From Lysobacterales bacterium (GTDB lineage: Bacteria; Pseudomonadota; Gammaproteobacteria; Xanthomonadales; Ahniellaceae): a DNA stretch of 64,000 nucleotides. Positions 36,001-44,436 of this stretch are shown in pieces. Under the pieces are notes generated by a model, which made no database searches, had not been told where the DNA came from, and saw only the letters and a list, made by a program, of their open reading frames with translations. The stretch is taken from contig JADJCM010000001.1 in the NCBI GenBank assembly GCA_016703225.1, positions 1,364,001-1,428,000 on the forward strand, in the 5' to 3' direction. The position numbers were made by a program, and so were the translations under genes. Positions within the stretch are counted from its first letter, which is position 1. Each line of letters opens with the position of its first letter.

Positions 36001-36408
36001 TTAGTTCGACGCCTGCAGCTTCGGCAGGCCGCTGACCAGCCACCAGCGCTTGACGGCGTCGTCGTAGTGCCAGCGCATGCGCTCGACGGTGGAGCGGCTT
36101 TCCTGGGTGTGACGGTTGACGAAGTCGATCTGCACGATCTGTTCGATCTCGCCCGGCGCGATCAGGCTCGGCGGTTGCTCGCGATAGCCGGCGATCTGCA
36201 GTTGCTTCAGGCGCTCGATCTCGAACGCGGTCGGTTTGGCGGCATCCGGTGCCAGAAAGCCGACCGCTTCGTCGATATTGCCCCAGCGAATGGTCGCGGC
36301 GTACTGGTCGAGGATCGAATCGAGCAACTTGTCCTGCTTGCGCGTGGAACTGCAGGCGACCAGCGCGGCGAGGACGGCAAACAGCAGCGTGCGCAGCGTC
36401 AGGCTCAT
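36001..36408 (-). CDS. Small lipoprotein, unknown
   Basis: A 135-aa protein with a lipoprotein signal peptide ending in LAALVAC (lipobox Cys at residue 19). The mature part (LLDSILDQYAATIRWGNIDEAVGFL...RSTVERMRWHYDDAVKRWWLVSGLP) resembles an NTF2-like or DUF4440-like fold. ATG 36408 gives the intact signal. It follows the thioesterase gene by 1 nt in the same operon. Function unknown. Confidence 0.8.
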   Translation of the reverse strand: MSLTLRTLLFAVLAALVACSSTRKQDKLLDSILDQYAATIRWGNIDEAVGFLAPDAAKPTAFEIERLKQLQIAGYREQPPSLIAPGEIEQIVQIDFVNRHTQESRSTVERMRWHYDDAVKRWWLVSGLPKLQASN

Positions 36409-36409
36409 G

Positions 36410-36868
36410 TCATGCACTCCGTTTGGCGACAAACTTTCCGAACATGCGGCAGGCGACCCCGCCGCCTTCGGCGACTGCGACCTCGGCCATCATGGTGATG
36501 CGTGCCTTGCCGCGCGCGCGCAGGTCGGCGATGAACTGGTCCCAGTCCTGGCCGGGTTCGGCCGCAGCTTCGGCGGTGAGCGCGTCCCAGACCGGATTCA
36601 GGTAACTGATGGCGCTGTCCTGGACGAACACCTCGGCCTCCTCACCGGCCTCGGCCAGCTTGAGGTTGACCAGTCCCCAGGCAGCCAGCGTCATCAGGCT
36701 GGCGAGGCTGCCGCCGAAGGCACAGCCTTTGTCGTTGACGTTGGGTGCCAGCGGCGCCTGTAGCGCGATGCGATGGCCGTCGTAGTCGAGCACGCCGATG
36801 CCCATGGCGCGGGCCACCGGAATCGTCTCCAGGATCGTGCGTTCGAGCGAGATGGTGTCGTGGATCAT
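36410..36868 (-). CDS. YiiD C-terminal-type hot-dog thioesterase
   Basis: A 152-aa hot-dog-fold protein (IPVARAMGIGVLDYDGHRIALQAPLAPNVNDKGCAFGGSLASLMTLAAWGLV). The NVNDKGCAFGGS segment is typical of the putative thioesterase domain at the C-terminus of YiiD/FabY-like proteins. Starts at ATG 36868. Divergent from hemD; no clear physiological partner besides the lipoprotein gene. Confidence 0.82.
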   Translation of the reverse strand: MIHDTISLERTILETIPVARAMGIGVLDYDGHRIALQAPLAPNVNDKGCAFGGSLASLMTLAAWGLVNLKLAEAGEEAEVFVQDSAISYLNPVWDALTAEAAAEPGQDWDQFIADLRARGKARITMMAEVAVAEGGGVACRMFGKFVAKRSA

Positions 36869-36949
36869 GGCGCAGTCTGCCGACTTGCCCGCATGCAGTG
36901 CAAGCGCCGGCCGATGACGCGACCCCCGACAACGACTAACCTTCACGCC

Positions 36950-37709
36950 ATGACTGCCACCGAACTCGAATCGGAATGCCTGCGCGGACGCAGCCTGGTG
37001 CTGACCCGACCGGCAGGCGAAAACCGCGCCTTCGCCGCCGAGTTGCGTCGTCGCGGGGCCGAGGTGGTGACCTTGGCGCCGTTTCGCGTGGTGGCGCGCA
37101 AGGACCCGGCGATCGCGCGCATCGCACTGCGCGCCGCCGCCAATGCCGATGTGCTGGTGTTCGCGAGCACGCTGGCGGTACGTCATGCGTTCGCGCTGGT
37201 GCCGGACTTCGTCGCCCGCGGCGCCGTCATCGCGCAGGGTCCGGCGACCCGCGACGCGCTGGCCGCGCACGGCGTGCACGCGGAGATGCCGGCGACCGGC
37301 TTTCGCAGCGAAGAGGTGCTGCAGCATCCGTGGCTGGCGCGCGCGCCGGGTGGTGCGCATCACCGGCGAGGGCGGACGCGACTGGCTGGTGCGGCGTCTG
37401 CGCGAACGCGGCGTCGATGCCGCCGATCTGCCGGTGTATGTGCGCATCCCTTGTGCCGCCCGAGTCGCGACCTTGCGCCACATCGACGCGATGGCGCAGC
37501 CGCAACTGGTCGTCAGCAGTCGCGAGGCGCTGCTGGCGCTGCCCGCCCTGCTCGGCGATACGCGCTGGTTGCGTCTGGCCGCGCAGACCCTGTTCGTCAG
37601 CAGCGACCGCCTGGCGGCGCTGGCGCGTGGCATGCACTGTCGCGACGTGGTGGTCGCGGCCTCGGCGCGCATGCTCGACCTGAGCGCCGCCATCGCGGGC
37701 GCGCGCTGA
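36950..37709 (+). pseudogene. hemD: Uroporphyrinogen-III synthase, frameshifted as read
   Basis: The N-terminal half (ATG 36950, RGRSLVLTRPAGENRAFAAELRRRG, FASTLAVRHAF, IAQGPATRDALAAHG) and the C-terminal half (RRVVRITGEGGRDWLVRRLRERGV, LVVSSREALLALPALL, VFVSSDRLAALA) are both good HemD sequence but lie in different frames. The switch falls within a GC dinucleotide run at 37337-37350. Repaired, the protein would be about 253 aa. HemD is normally essential for heme synthesis, and hemX and hemY follow intact, so an assembly or sequencing error is at least as likely as a true mutation. Confidence 0.85.
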
Positions 37710-37740
37710 TAGCATGGCCGCGTCTGTCGAAGTCGCTGCC

Positions 37741-38754
37741 ATGAACGAGTCGAATCCCGAACGCCCCACACGCGCTGGTCGCGCTGCACTGATCTTCGCG
37801 CTGCTGGCGCTGGTGGCGTCCACGCTTGCGTTGGGCGCGCTTTGGTATGGGCTTGAAGCGATCGACCGCGGCGCCCAGGAACGCGAGGCGATCGCCCGCA
37901 AACTGCTGCTCGGCGAAGAGGAAAACGCCCACCTGCAGCGAAGTCTGGCCGACCTCACGCGCCGCATCGACGACGACGCCGCGCTCGATCGCAGCCTGCG
38001 CGATGAACTGCTCGGTGTGAGCGAGCGCGCGGCCCTGCTCGAACAGGCGATCAAGCGCGTCTCCGAGAGCCGGATGGACAGCGTTTCCGAGTTGCGTCTG
38101 AATCAGGCCGAGCTGCTGATGTCGGCCGGCATCGAACGCCTGCAGATTTTCCACGACGTTGCCGCTGCAATCACCGCCCTGCGCCTCGCCGACGCCGAAC
38201 TGGCGCGGCTTGAAGACGCGCGTTACGCCGGAGTGCGGCAGAGCCTGGCCCAGGAGATCGTCGCGCTCGAAGCGGCGCCACAGCAGGCGCACGCCGAGGC
38301 GCTGGTGCAGTTGGCCGAGCTGCGCGCGCGACTGCCGCAGTTGCCGTTGCGCCACGGCGCCGTGGCGGTGCCTGCCACCGCGGCGGCATCGAGCCGCTTC
38401 GAGGCTTTGCTGCACGGGCTGGTGCGCGTGCGTCGCGTCACGCCGCGCGAGGCCGGGTTGCTCGGTCCGCTCGGGGCGGAAACGTTGCGCGCGGTGATCG
38501 CGCTCGACCTGCTGCACGCCGAGGAGGCACTGCGGCAGATGGATGCGCCACGTTATCGCGCCCTGGTAACCCAGGCCGGCGAGTCACTGGCGACCGGATT
38601 CGATCTCGAAGCGGCGGCCACGCGCGATGTGCGTTCGCGGCTCGCCCAGCTCTCGGCCTACCAACCCACGCCGTGGCCGCAGCCTGGCGTCGCGTTGCAG
38701 CAGCTGGTCAACCTGCGCCACACCCAGGACGTCGCGCACGGAGTCGAGCAGTGA
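37741..38754 (+). CDS. hemX: HemX-family membrane protein
   Basis: A 337-aa protein with one N-terminal transmembrane segment (about 15-37), a long coiled coil (AQEREAIARKLLLGEEENAHLQRSLADLTRRID) and an alpha-helical periplasmic domain. It is the HemX type often mislabelled as uroporphyrinogen methyltransferase, and no SAM-binding domain is visible. Its place between hemD and hemY is classic. The stop overlaps the hemY GTG. Confidence 0.88.
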   Translation: MNESNPERPTRAGRAALIFALLALVASTLALGALWYGLEAIDRGAQEREAIARKLLLGEEENAHLQRSLADLTRRIDDDAALDRSLRDELLGVSERAALLEQAIKRVSESRMDSVSELRLNQAELLMSAGIERLQIFHDVAAAITALRLADAELARLEDARYAGVRQSLAQEIVALEAAPQQAHAEALVQLAELRARLPQLPLRHGAVAVPATAAASSRFEALLHGLVRVRRVTPREAGLLGPLGAETLRAVIALDLLHAEEALRQMDAPRYRALVTQAGESLATGFDLEAAATRDVRSRLAQLSAYQPTPWPQPGVALQQLVNLRHTQDVAHGVEQ

Positions 38755-40025
38755 CCTTGTACCGGCTGCTGCTGCTGTTGCTGGTTGCGGCGGTGCTGGG
38801 TGCCTTGGCGGTGTACGGCTTACGCGGCGACACCGGTTACGTGCTGATCCAGCGCGGTGATCTGGCGATCGAGACGACGCTGGTCAACGCCGTATTCCTG
38901 CTGTTGGCAGCGCTGGCACTGCTGTATGTCGCGGTATGGCTGCTGCGCTGGCCGTTGCGGCTGTGGCAGGCCGGCGCGCGGCGCGGGGCGCGGCGGCGAT
39001 TTCTCGACGGCATGATCGCGCTCGTCGCCGGCCGCCCTAGTCGTGCCGGCCAGCAGTTGCTCAAGGCGACGCGGCTGCCCTCGTTGAAGTTGCCGGCGCT
39101 GATCGCCGCGCACGCTGCCGCGCACGCGCGCGGCGATCGGGCCGAGGAAGTACGTCTGCTCGACCTGCTGACGGAAGCGGCGGAAACCCACGACCTGGCC
39201 ACCGAGCTGCGTGCGCGCAACGAGTTGCTCGACGGCCGCGCCGGTGCCGCGATCGAGATGCTGGTGCCGCTGGCGCAGGCCTCGCGGCTGTCACCGATGG
39301 GTGCGCGCTGGCTGATTGAAGCGCTCTCCGGGCGCAAGCGTGCACGCGAAGCGCTGGCCTACCTGCCGCGCATTCGCCAGAGCCGGCAATTGCCGCCGGA
39401 CGATTTGGCGCGCTTCGTCAGCCGCGTCCTGGTCACGGCGATCGAGCAGACCAGCGACGCGATCAACCTGCACGCGCTGTGGGCGGATCTGAATCGTGAC
39501 GAGAAGCGCCTGCCCGAAGTTGCCATCGCCTACGCCCGGCGCGCGGTGCAGCTGAACCTGATCGCGCAGGCGGCGCAGGAAATCGAGGCGACGTTGAAGC
39601 ATGGCTGGGCGCCGGCGCTGGTGCTGGCCTACGGCGCCTTGCCGCCGGACGCCAAGGTGGCGCCACGGCTTAAGCACGCCGAAGCCTGGCTCGAGGCGCA
39701 CGCCAACGACGCGGCGCTGCTGCTCACGCTCGGGCGCCTCAGTCGCCAGGAGCATCATTGGATCAAGGCCGAGGACTATCTGCGGCGGGCGCTCGCCTAC
39801 GGCGCCGGCGCCGATGCCTGGGAAGAACTCGGTCGTTGTTATGCCGAACAAGGCGATACCGAGCGCACCGCCAAGGCGCTGGCGAATGCGTTGGCGGTGC
39901 AGCATGGCGAGGCCCCGGCTTCGCTGATGGCGCGACACAGCGCCGAAGACCTGCTCGCTCCGCTGCCGGTGGCCGAGGAGCGCGACGACATGGGCATCCC
40001 GCGTCTGCCGCGAACGAAGACGTAG
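38751..40025 (+). CDS. hemY: HemY protein with TPR-like repeats
   Basis: A 424-aa protein starting at GTG 38751 with two N-terminal transmembrane segments (about 4-22 and 43-66), followed by TPR-like helices. The region GDTGYVLIQRGDLAIETTLVNAV is a HemY hallmark. It is not the protoporphyrinogen oxidase of the same name. Proposed to scaffold the late steps of heme synthesis at the membrane. Confidence 0.9.
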   Translation: MTLYRLLLLLLVAAVLGALAVYGLRGDTGYVLIQRGDLAIETTLVNAVFLLLAALALLYVAVWLLRWPLRLWQAGARRGARRRFLDGMIALVAGRPSRAGQQLLKATRLPSLKLPALIAAHAAAHARGDRAEEVRLLDLLTEAAETHDLATELRARNELLDGRAGAAIEMLVPLAQASRLSPMGARWLIEALSGRKRAREALAYLPRIRQSRQLPPDDLARFVSRVLVTAIEQTSDAINLHALWADLNRDEKRLPEVAIAYARRAVQLNLIAQAAQEIEATLKHGWAPALVLAYGALPPDAKVAPRLKHAEAWLEAHANDAALLLTLGRLSRQEHHWIKAEDYLRRALAYGAGADAWEELGRCYAEQGDTERTAKALANALAVQHGEAPASLMARHSAEDLLAPLPVAEERDDMGIPRLPRTKT

Positions 40026-40036
40026 GGCGGCGACGA

Positions 40037-41635
40037 CTACTCGAAACCGTCGCCGAAGATTGAACTCGATGACGGCGGATTGGGTGGCGCCAGCCCGTTA
40101 CGCAACAGTCCGCCGCGGGCGGTGCCCCACAACACGCGCGCGTTGGCGCTGCCGGGAATCTGGTAGACGACGACGCCGGAATGGCTGGTACCGAGCACTA
40201 CCTCGAACTCCGGATCGGAATCGATCTGCGCCACGGTGGGCGCCGCCAGTCCGCCGTTCCAAGTGCCGCCACGGGGCGCCGGCAGATCGACGCTGTGCAG
40301 CAAGGCGCCATGCGAGTCGAGCACGATCAACTTGCCGACGGCGGCGGCGCCCTTCTGCGGCCAGGTGCTGAAGATCACCTCGGCGTTGCCGTCGTCGTCG
40401 AGATCGACCACCGCGGGCTCGGCGGCGAAGCGGTAGCCGCTGCCCGGCACGGTGTAGGGCCAGGCGTGCTTCTCGGTCTTGTCCAGCCACCACGCGTGCA
40501 GCAAGCCGTCGTAACTCGCGAACAAAATCTCGCGCTGGCCATCGCCATCGAGATCGGCGAGCACGGCGTTGACCACCGCGTCCTCGATGGTCGCGTAGTC
40601 GCCCTGGATGGTCGGTCCGCCGCTCGCACCCGGGGCCGGGATCGCGGACCAGTCGAATGCCCCGGCCGCCCAGCGGGTGCGGTCGCGACGCAGGATCCAG
40701 GGCAGGTAATACAGATCACCGTCGGGATCGCCGATGGCGCAGTTGTACACGTCGCCCGGCACCACCAGCTCGAGGCTGCCGTTTCCGTCGAGGTCGGCGA
40801 TGGCCGGCGCCGCGTTCGCGAAGTTGGGGCGATGCTGCAAGCCGCAATTGGCGTAGCCAGCGAGATCTGCCGCATGATCAACGTGCACGCCGACCTGCGC
40901 CCAGGTCTTCGGCTGTCCGCCGCTCAACCCGTACACCGTGCTCGCAGTCAGCTGGTTGCCGTTCGGGTGCAACGCGGTGATGTAGTGGGTGTCGGTGGGC
41001 GCGAAGATCTCGGCCTGGCCGTCGCCATCGAGATCGGCAATGGCGAGGTTCTCGTTGTACATGCCGGCGCCGTAACCAGGTTCGCCGGTGCGCCGCGCCG
41101 GCCAGCCTGCGCGCAGCGTGCCGTTGTGCTCGTAGACGCTGACCTGCAGATCGCCGCCGCTGGAGGCGCGGCCGACGACGATCTCGAGATCGCCGTTGCC
41201 ATCGATGTCGGCCGCGGCCAGGCTGCGCACCTCACCGCCTGCAAACGGCGTGCGCGTCCAAAGCACCGCGCCGCTCACGCTGTACAGCGTCAGCTGGTTG
41301 CCGCCACGACCGACTGCACTTTCGAGCCCGACGACACCGAGATCGAAGTCGGCGACGGCGATCGCCGGCCATACCCGCTGCGCATTCGTGCCGCGCCATT
41401 TCAGCGTGCCGTCGGTGCCGTTCAGCGCGACCACGTCGTAGCTGCCCCAGACGACGTCGACCAGCCCGTCGCCGTCGATATCGGTAGCCGCGGGGCCGCT
41501 GTACCAACCGGTCTGGCAGCTCGACACCGAGCAGCCGCCATAGGCCCACTGCAGCGTCGGCGCGCCGATCTGGGCGTGCGCAGTAGTGGCCGCCAGCAGC
41601 AGCGCGAGACACAGCGTCGGTCGGTTCGCAAACAT
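40037..41635 (-). CDS. Secreted FG-GAP/VCBS repeat protein ending in GDGFE
   Basis: A 532-aa protein with a signal peptide (MFANRPTLCLALLLAATTAHA) and several FG-GAP/VCBS-type calcium-binding blades (DIDGDGLVDVVWG, DIDGNGDLEIVVG, DLDGDGQAEIF, DLDGNGSLELVV, DLDGDGQREILF, DLDDDGNAEVIF), consistent with a beta-propeller. It ends in SSSSIFGDGFE; a C-terminal GFE recurs in secreted proteins of this bacterial group as I recall. Probably cell-surface or extracellular; ligand unknown. I chose ATG 41635 because it starts the signal peptide. Confidence 0.82.
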   Translation of the reverse strand: MFANRPTLCLALLLAATTAHAQIGAPTLQWAYGGCSVSSCQTGWYSGPAATDIDGDGLVDVVWGSYDVVALNGTDGTLKWRGTNAQRVWPAIAVADFDLGVVGLESAVGRGGNQLTLYSVSGAVLWTRTPFAGGEVRSLAAADIDGNGDLEIVVGRASSGGDLQVSVYEHNGTLRAGWPARRTGEPGYGAGMYNENLAIADLDGDGQAEIFAPTDTHYITALHPNGNQLTASTVYGLSGGQPKTWAQVGVHVDHAADLAGYANCGLQHRPNFANAAPAIADLDGNGSLELVVPGDVYNCAIGDPDGDLYYLPWILRRDRTRWAAGAFDWSAIPAPGASGGPTIQGDYATIEDAVVNAVLADLDGDGQREILFASYDGLLHAWWLDKTEKHAWPYTVPGSGYRFAAEPAVVDLDDDGNAEVIFSTWPQKGAAAVGKLIVLDSHGALLHSVDLPAPRGGTWNGGLAAPTVAQIDSDPEFEVVLGTSHSGVVVYQIPGSANARVLWGTARGGLLRNGLAPPNPPSSSSIFGDGFE

Positions 41636-41691
41636 GGCGGGATGGTACGCCGGCGCCACCTGCAGTGCTGTGCCGCAGTTCGCGTCGCGAT

Positions 41692-42747
41692 TCAAGCCAC
41701 GCGTAGCCCGGCCCGTGCCGACAGGATCGCCGCAATGACTTCCGGCGCGTACTCGAACGAGTCGTAATACAGCCGGTCCTCGGGCAGCCCGGCGGCATTG
41801 AACGCGCGTCGAGCAGCTTCGATCATCGGCGGCGGGCCGCTCATGTACACGTCGAAGTCGACCAGTTGCGGGAAGTCGGCGAGCACGACCTCATGCACCG
41901 CGCCGTGGCGGAAGCGCGCAGCTTCCCCGGCGTCGGGCTCGGACAGCACCGCGGTGTAGGCGAAAGCGGAATGGCGTGCCGACCACAGCGCCGGCAGCCC
42001 CGGCAGGTACAGGTCGGCCTCCTGGCGTGCGCCCCAGTACAGGTGCATCGGGCGCGCGCTGCCGAGATGCAGGAAATGTTCGATGATCGCCTTCACCGGT
42101 GCAAAGCCGGTGCCGCCGGCCATGAAGATCATCGCGCGCTCGGAGTCCTCGCGCGGCACGAACGTGCCGAGTGGTCCTTCCACACGCAGCAGGCTGCCGA
42201 TCGGATAGGCCTCGAACAACTGCTGGGTGAAACCGCCACCGGGCACCCTGCGCACATGCAGTTCGATCAGGCCGGCGTCCTCGGGCGCATTCGCGATCGA
42301 GAACGCGCGGCGCTTGCCTTCGGACAGCAGCACATCGAGATACTGCCCGGCCAGCCAGCGGAACGGCTCGCCCTTCGGCGGCTTCAGGCGCACGCGCAGC
42401 ACGTCGGGCGCGAGCAGGTCCTTGGCAACGATTTTCAGACTCAGCATGCGTCGCGGCAGGTCGGCCACGCTCGGCACTTCGCGCACGGCGATGGTCAGGT
42501 CGGTCGACGGATGCGCCTGGCACAACAACACATCGCCGCGTGCCCGCTCGTCCGCGCTCAACGCACGTGCCTCCTCGCCGTGCCGGCACTCGCCCGCAAT
42601 CACCCGCGCGCGGCAACTGCCGCACAGGCCGCTCAGGCAGGAATACGGCAGCGCATACCCGGCACGCCGCGCTGCCGCCAGCACCGACTCGTCGTCGCCG
42701 ACATCGAACTGGTGCCCGCTCGGCAGGATGGTGATGTGGAGTTTCAC
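41692..42747 (-). CDS. 2Fe-2S flavin reductase (CDP-6-deoxyglucoseen-reductase-like)
   Basis: A 351-aa electron-transfer protein. An N-terminal plant-type ferredoxin domain (CLSGLCGSCRARV, LLCQAHP) is followed by a FAD domain (RAFSIANAP) and an NAD(P) domain (MIFMAGGTGFAPVKAIIEHF, YMSGPPPMI). The GTG at 42747 begins the ferredoxin domain; the longer frame is noise. The architecture fits AscD-like reductases and oxygenase reductase components. The truncated sterol desaturase upstream could once have been its oxygenase partner (inference). Confidence 0.85.
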   Translation of the reverse strand: MKLHITILPSGHQFDVGDDESVLAAARRAGYALPYSCLSGLCGSCRARVIAGECRHGEEARALSADERARGDVLLCQAHPSTDLTIAVREVPSVADLPRRMLSLKIVAKDLLAPDVLRVRLKPPKGEPFRWLAGQYLDVLLSEGKRRAFSIANAPEDAGLIELHVRRVPGGGFTQQLFEAYPIGSLLRVEGPLGTFVPREDSERAMIFMAGGTGFAPVKAIIEHFLHLGSARPMHLYWGARQEADLYLPGLPALWSARHSAFAYTAVLSEPDAGEAARFRHGAVHEVVLADFPQLVDFDVYMSGPPPMIEAARRAFNAAGLPEDRLYYDSFEYAPEVIAAILSARAGLRVA

Positions 42748-42805
42748 TTGCCAGACCCATCCGCGCTGAACGATTGGACTTGCCGAGTCTAGCGGCGGAG
42801 GGAGA

Positions 42806-43117
42806 TCAGCCGAGTTCGCCAGGTCGACTTCCGCCATCGCGCTGCAACGGCCAGCACAGCAGCGCGGCGAGGTCGTGTTCGCCGGGGTAGTGGGTGGGAT
42901 CGAACACGCCGACCGCTGCGGGTGCGCGGCCACGGCGGTAGGTCCCGAACAGCTGGTCCCAGAACGGCAATGCGGTGCCGAAGTTGCCGGCGTCGGCAGC
43001 GCGCGTGCTGTGGTGCGGTCGATGCAATTCGGCGCAGGCGATCAGCCAGTTCAGCGGCCCGATGGTGCCGGCGGCGGCGTGCGGGCTCCGGGCGCGTAGG
43101 GATTTCGGGCCGGGTCC
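42806..43117 (-). pseudogene. C-terminal remnant of a sterol desaturase / fatty acid hydroxylase
   Basis: Reading leftward, the frame encodes GTIGPLNWLIACAELHRPHHSTRAADAGNFGTALPFWDQLFGTYRRG..., the C-terminal part of the fatty acid hydroxylase superfamily with the HRPHHS iron-ligand motif. The N-terminal membrane part and the other His boxes are missing. The homologous part ends near the AT-rich palindrome at 43118-43178, beyond which the frame soon meets a stop. About 95 residues remain. Confidence 0.75.
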
Positions 43118-43178
43118 ATTTATGCGTGAGTTATCATGTTTATCGCCAATCGATAAACCTCATAAGCTCTGCATAAAT
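43118..43178. repeat. AT-rich 61-bp imperfect palindrome
   Basis: Outer arms ATTTATGC (43118-43125) and GCATAAAT (43171-43178), inner arms TTTATCG (43139-43145) and CGATAAA (43151-43157) around CCAAT, with an imperfect match between. Its base composition is quite unlike the GC-rich surroundings. It lies exactly where the desaturase homology ends. Recombination site, mobile repeat or bidirectional terminator are all possible. Confidence 0.8.
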
Positions 43179-43250
43179 AGCCCATTCGACACCGCCCGGA
43201 GACGTCGTTAAGGGGCACCGCATCGCCAGCGCGCAAGGCGGAAAATTGCA

Positions 43251-44033
43251 GTGCTACGTTTTCACCGACAAGCGGAGGAGTGCCGTCAATTGGCGATGAC
43301 AGGTGAGGGGAGTGATGTTCGTGAGGCATTCCGGCACGGCCGATGGAAGCGCGCGGTGGTGATTGTCCTGTCGCCGTTGTTCGTGTTGTTCGCCATCCTG
43401 CATCCGCGCAGCCCAGGCACCGAGAGCATCTGCTTCGGTACGCCGGCCGGGGGTCGCATCGAGAATGCGGCCAGCCTGCCGCATCACGGCGACAACTTCT
43501 CCAGCTACAGCACGCTCGGCTGGCTGCTCGGGCGCCAGCATGTGCACAGACGCGTCCATGCCACATTGATCGACGCGACGAAGACACTGGAGACATCGCA
43601 GCCTGGCTTGCGCACCGTTTTTGGCGAAACCGGCTGGCCCTGGGGAGGGCGCTTTCGACCGCATCGCACCCACCGCAACGGCACCTCGGTCGACATCATG
43701 GTGCCGGTTCGTCGCGACGACCAATCGGTGCCGTTTCCGTCCGCGTCGTGGAACGGGTTTGGATATGCCGTCGAATTCGACCGCCAGGGCAGCCATGGCG
43801 ACTACCGCATCGACTACGACGCGATGGTCGCTCAGCTGCTCGCCCTGAGCCGCGCCGCCCGACGCAATGGCATCGGCATCGACGTCGTGATCTTCGACAA
43901 CATCCTGCAGCAGCAACTCTGGCAGGCGCGTGACGGGCGCAAGCTGCAGCAGGCGATGCGCTTCTCGCGCACGCCGGCGTGGATCCGTCACGACGAGCAC
44001 TACCACATCAACTTCCGCGTGCCTTGCGGGTGA
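43251..44033 (+). CDS. MepA-like murein endopeptidase (LAS metallopeptidase)
   Basis: A protein of up to 260 aa with one N-terminal hydrophobic segment (about 35-50). Metal-ligand patterns of LAS peptidases are present: HRNGTSVD (His141, Asp148) and near the end HDEHYHINFRVPCG (His250/His252), as in penicillin-insensitive murein endopeptidase. It should act on peptidoglycan cross-links in the periplasm. The GTG at 43251 is the assumed start. The following gene overlaps by GTGA. Confidence 0.75.
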   Translation: MLRFHRQAEECRQLAMTGEGSDVREAFRHGRWKRAVVIVLSPLFVLFAILHPRSPGTESICFGTPAGGRIENAASLPHHGDNFSSYSTLGWLLGRQHVHRRVHATLIDATKTLETSQPGLRTVFGETGWPWGGRFRPHRTHRNGTSVDIMVPVRRDDQSVPFPSASWNGFGYAVEFDRQGSHGDYRIDYDAMVAQLLALSRAARRNGIGIDVVIFDNILQQQLWQARDGRKLQQAMRFSRTPAWIRHDEHYHINFRVPCG

Positions 44034-44434
44034 GCGTCGCCTTGCGCGCCGGCCTTGCCTATTTCGTGCTGGTGTTCGCACTCGGCTTCGTGCTCGGCGC
44101 GCTGCGGGTGTTGTTCTTGCAGCCTGCCCTTGGTGCCACCGCCGCGGTGCTGATCGAACTGCCGCTGATGCTCGCCGCGTCGTGGTGGGTTTGCGCGTGG
44201 TTGTTGCGGCGCTTCGCGGTGCCAAGTGTCGGCACGACGAGGCTGGTGATGGGCGGATGCGCGTTCGCATTGCTGTTGCTCGCGGAGTTCGCTCTCGCCA
44301 CCATGGTCTTCGCGCAATCGCCCGCGATGTTCTTCGCCGGTTTTCGCGCGCCGCACGGCTGGCTCGGTCTGCTCGGCCAGCTGGGCTTCGCGCTGATGCC
44401 GTGGCTGCAACGCCGGCAGACGATGAAGCGCTGA
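44030..44434 (+). CDS. Small polytopic membrane protein
   Basis: A 134-aa protein starting at GTG 44030, which overlaps the stop of the endopeptidase-like gene. Four hydrophobic segments (GLAYFVLVFALGFVLGALRVLF, TAAVLIELPLMLAASWWVCAWLL, RLVMGGCAFALLLLAEFALA, GWLGLLGQLGFALMPW). Unknown function; translational coupling suggests a link to the endopeptidase. Confidence 0.75.
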   Translation: MSVALRAGLAYFVLVFALGFVLGALRVLFLQPALGATAAVLIELPLMLAASWWVCAWLLRRFAVPSVGTTRLVMGGCAFALLLLAEFALATMVFAQSPAMFFAGFRAPHGWLGLLGQLGFALMPWLQRRQTMKR

Positions 44435-44436
44435 GT

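Noticed and set aside
43118..43178. Integron attC site
   Set aside because: No clear R'/R'' consensus pair (GTTRRRY) at the ends, no integrase and no cassette array.
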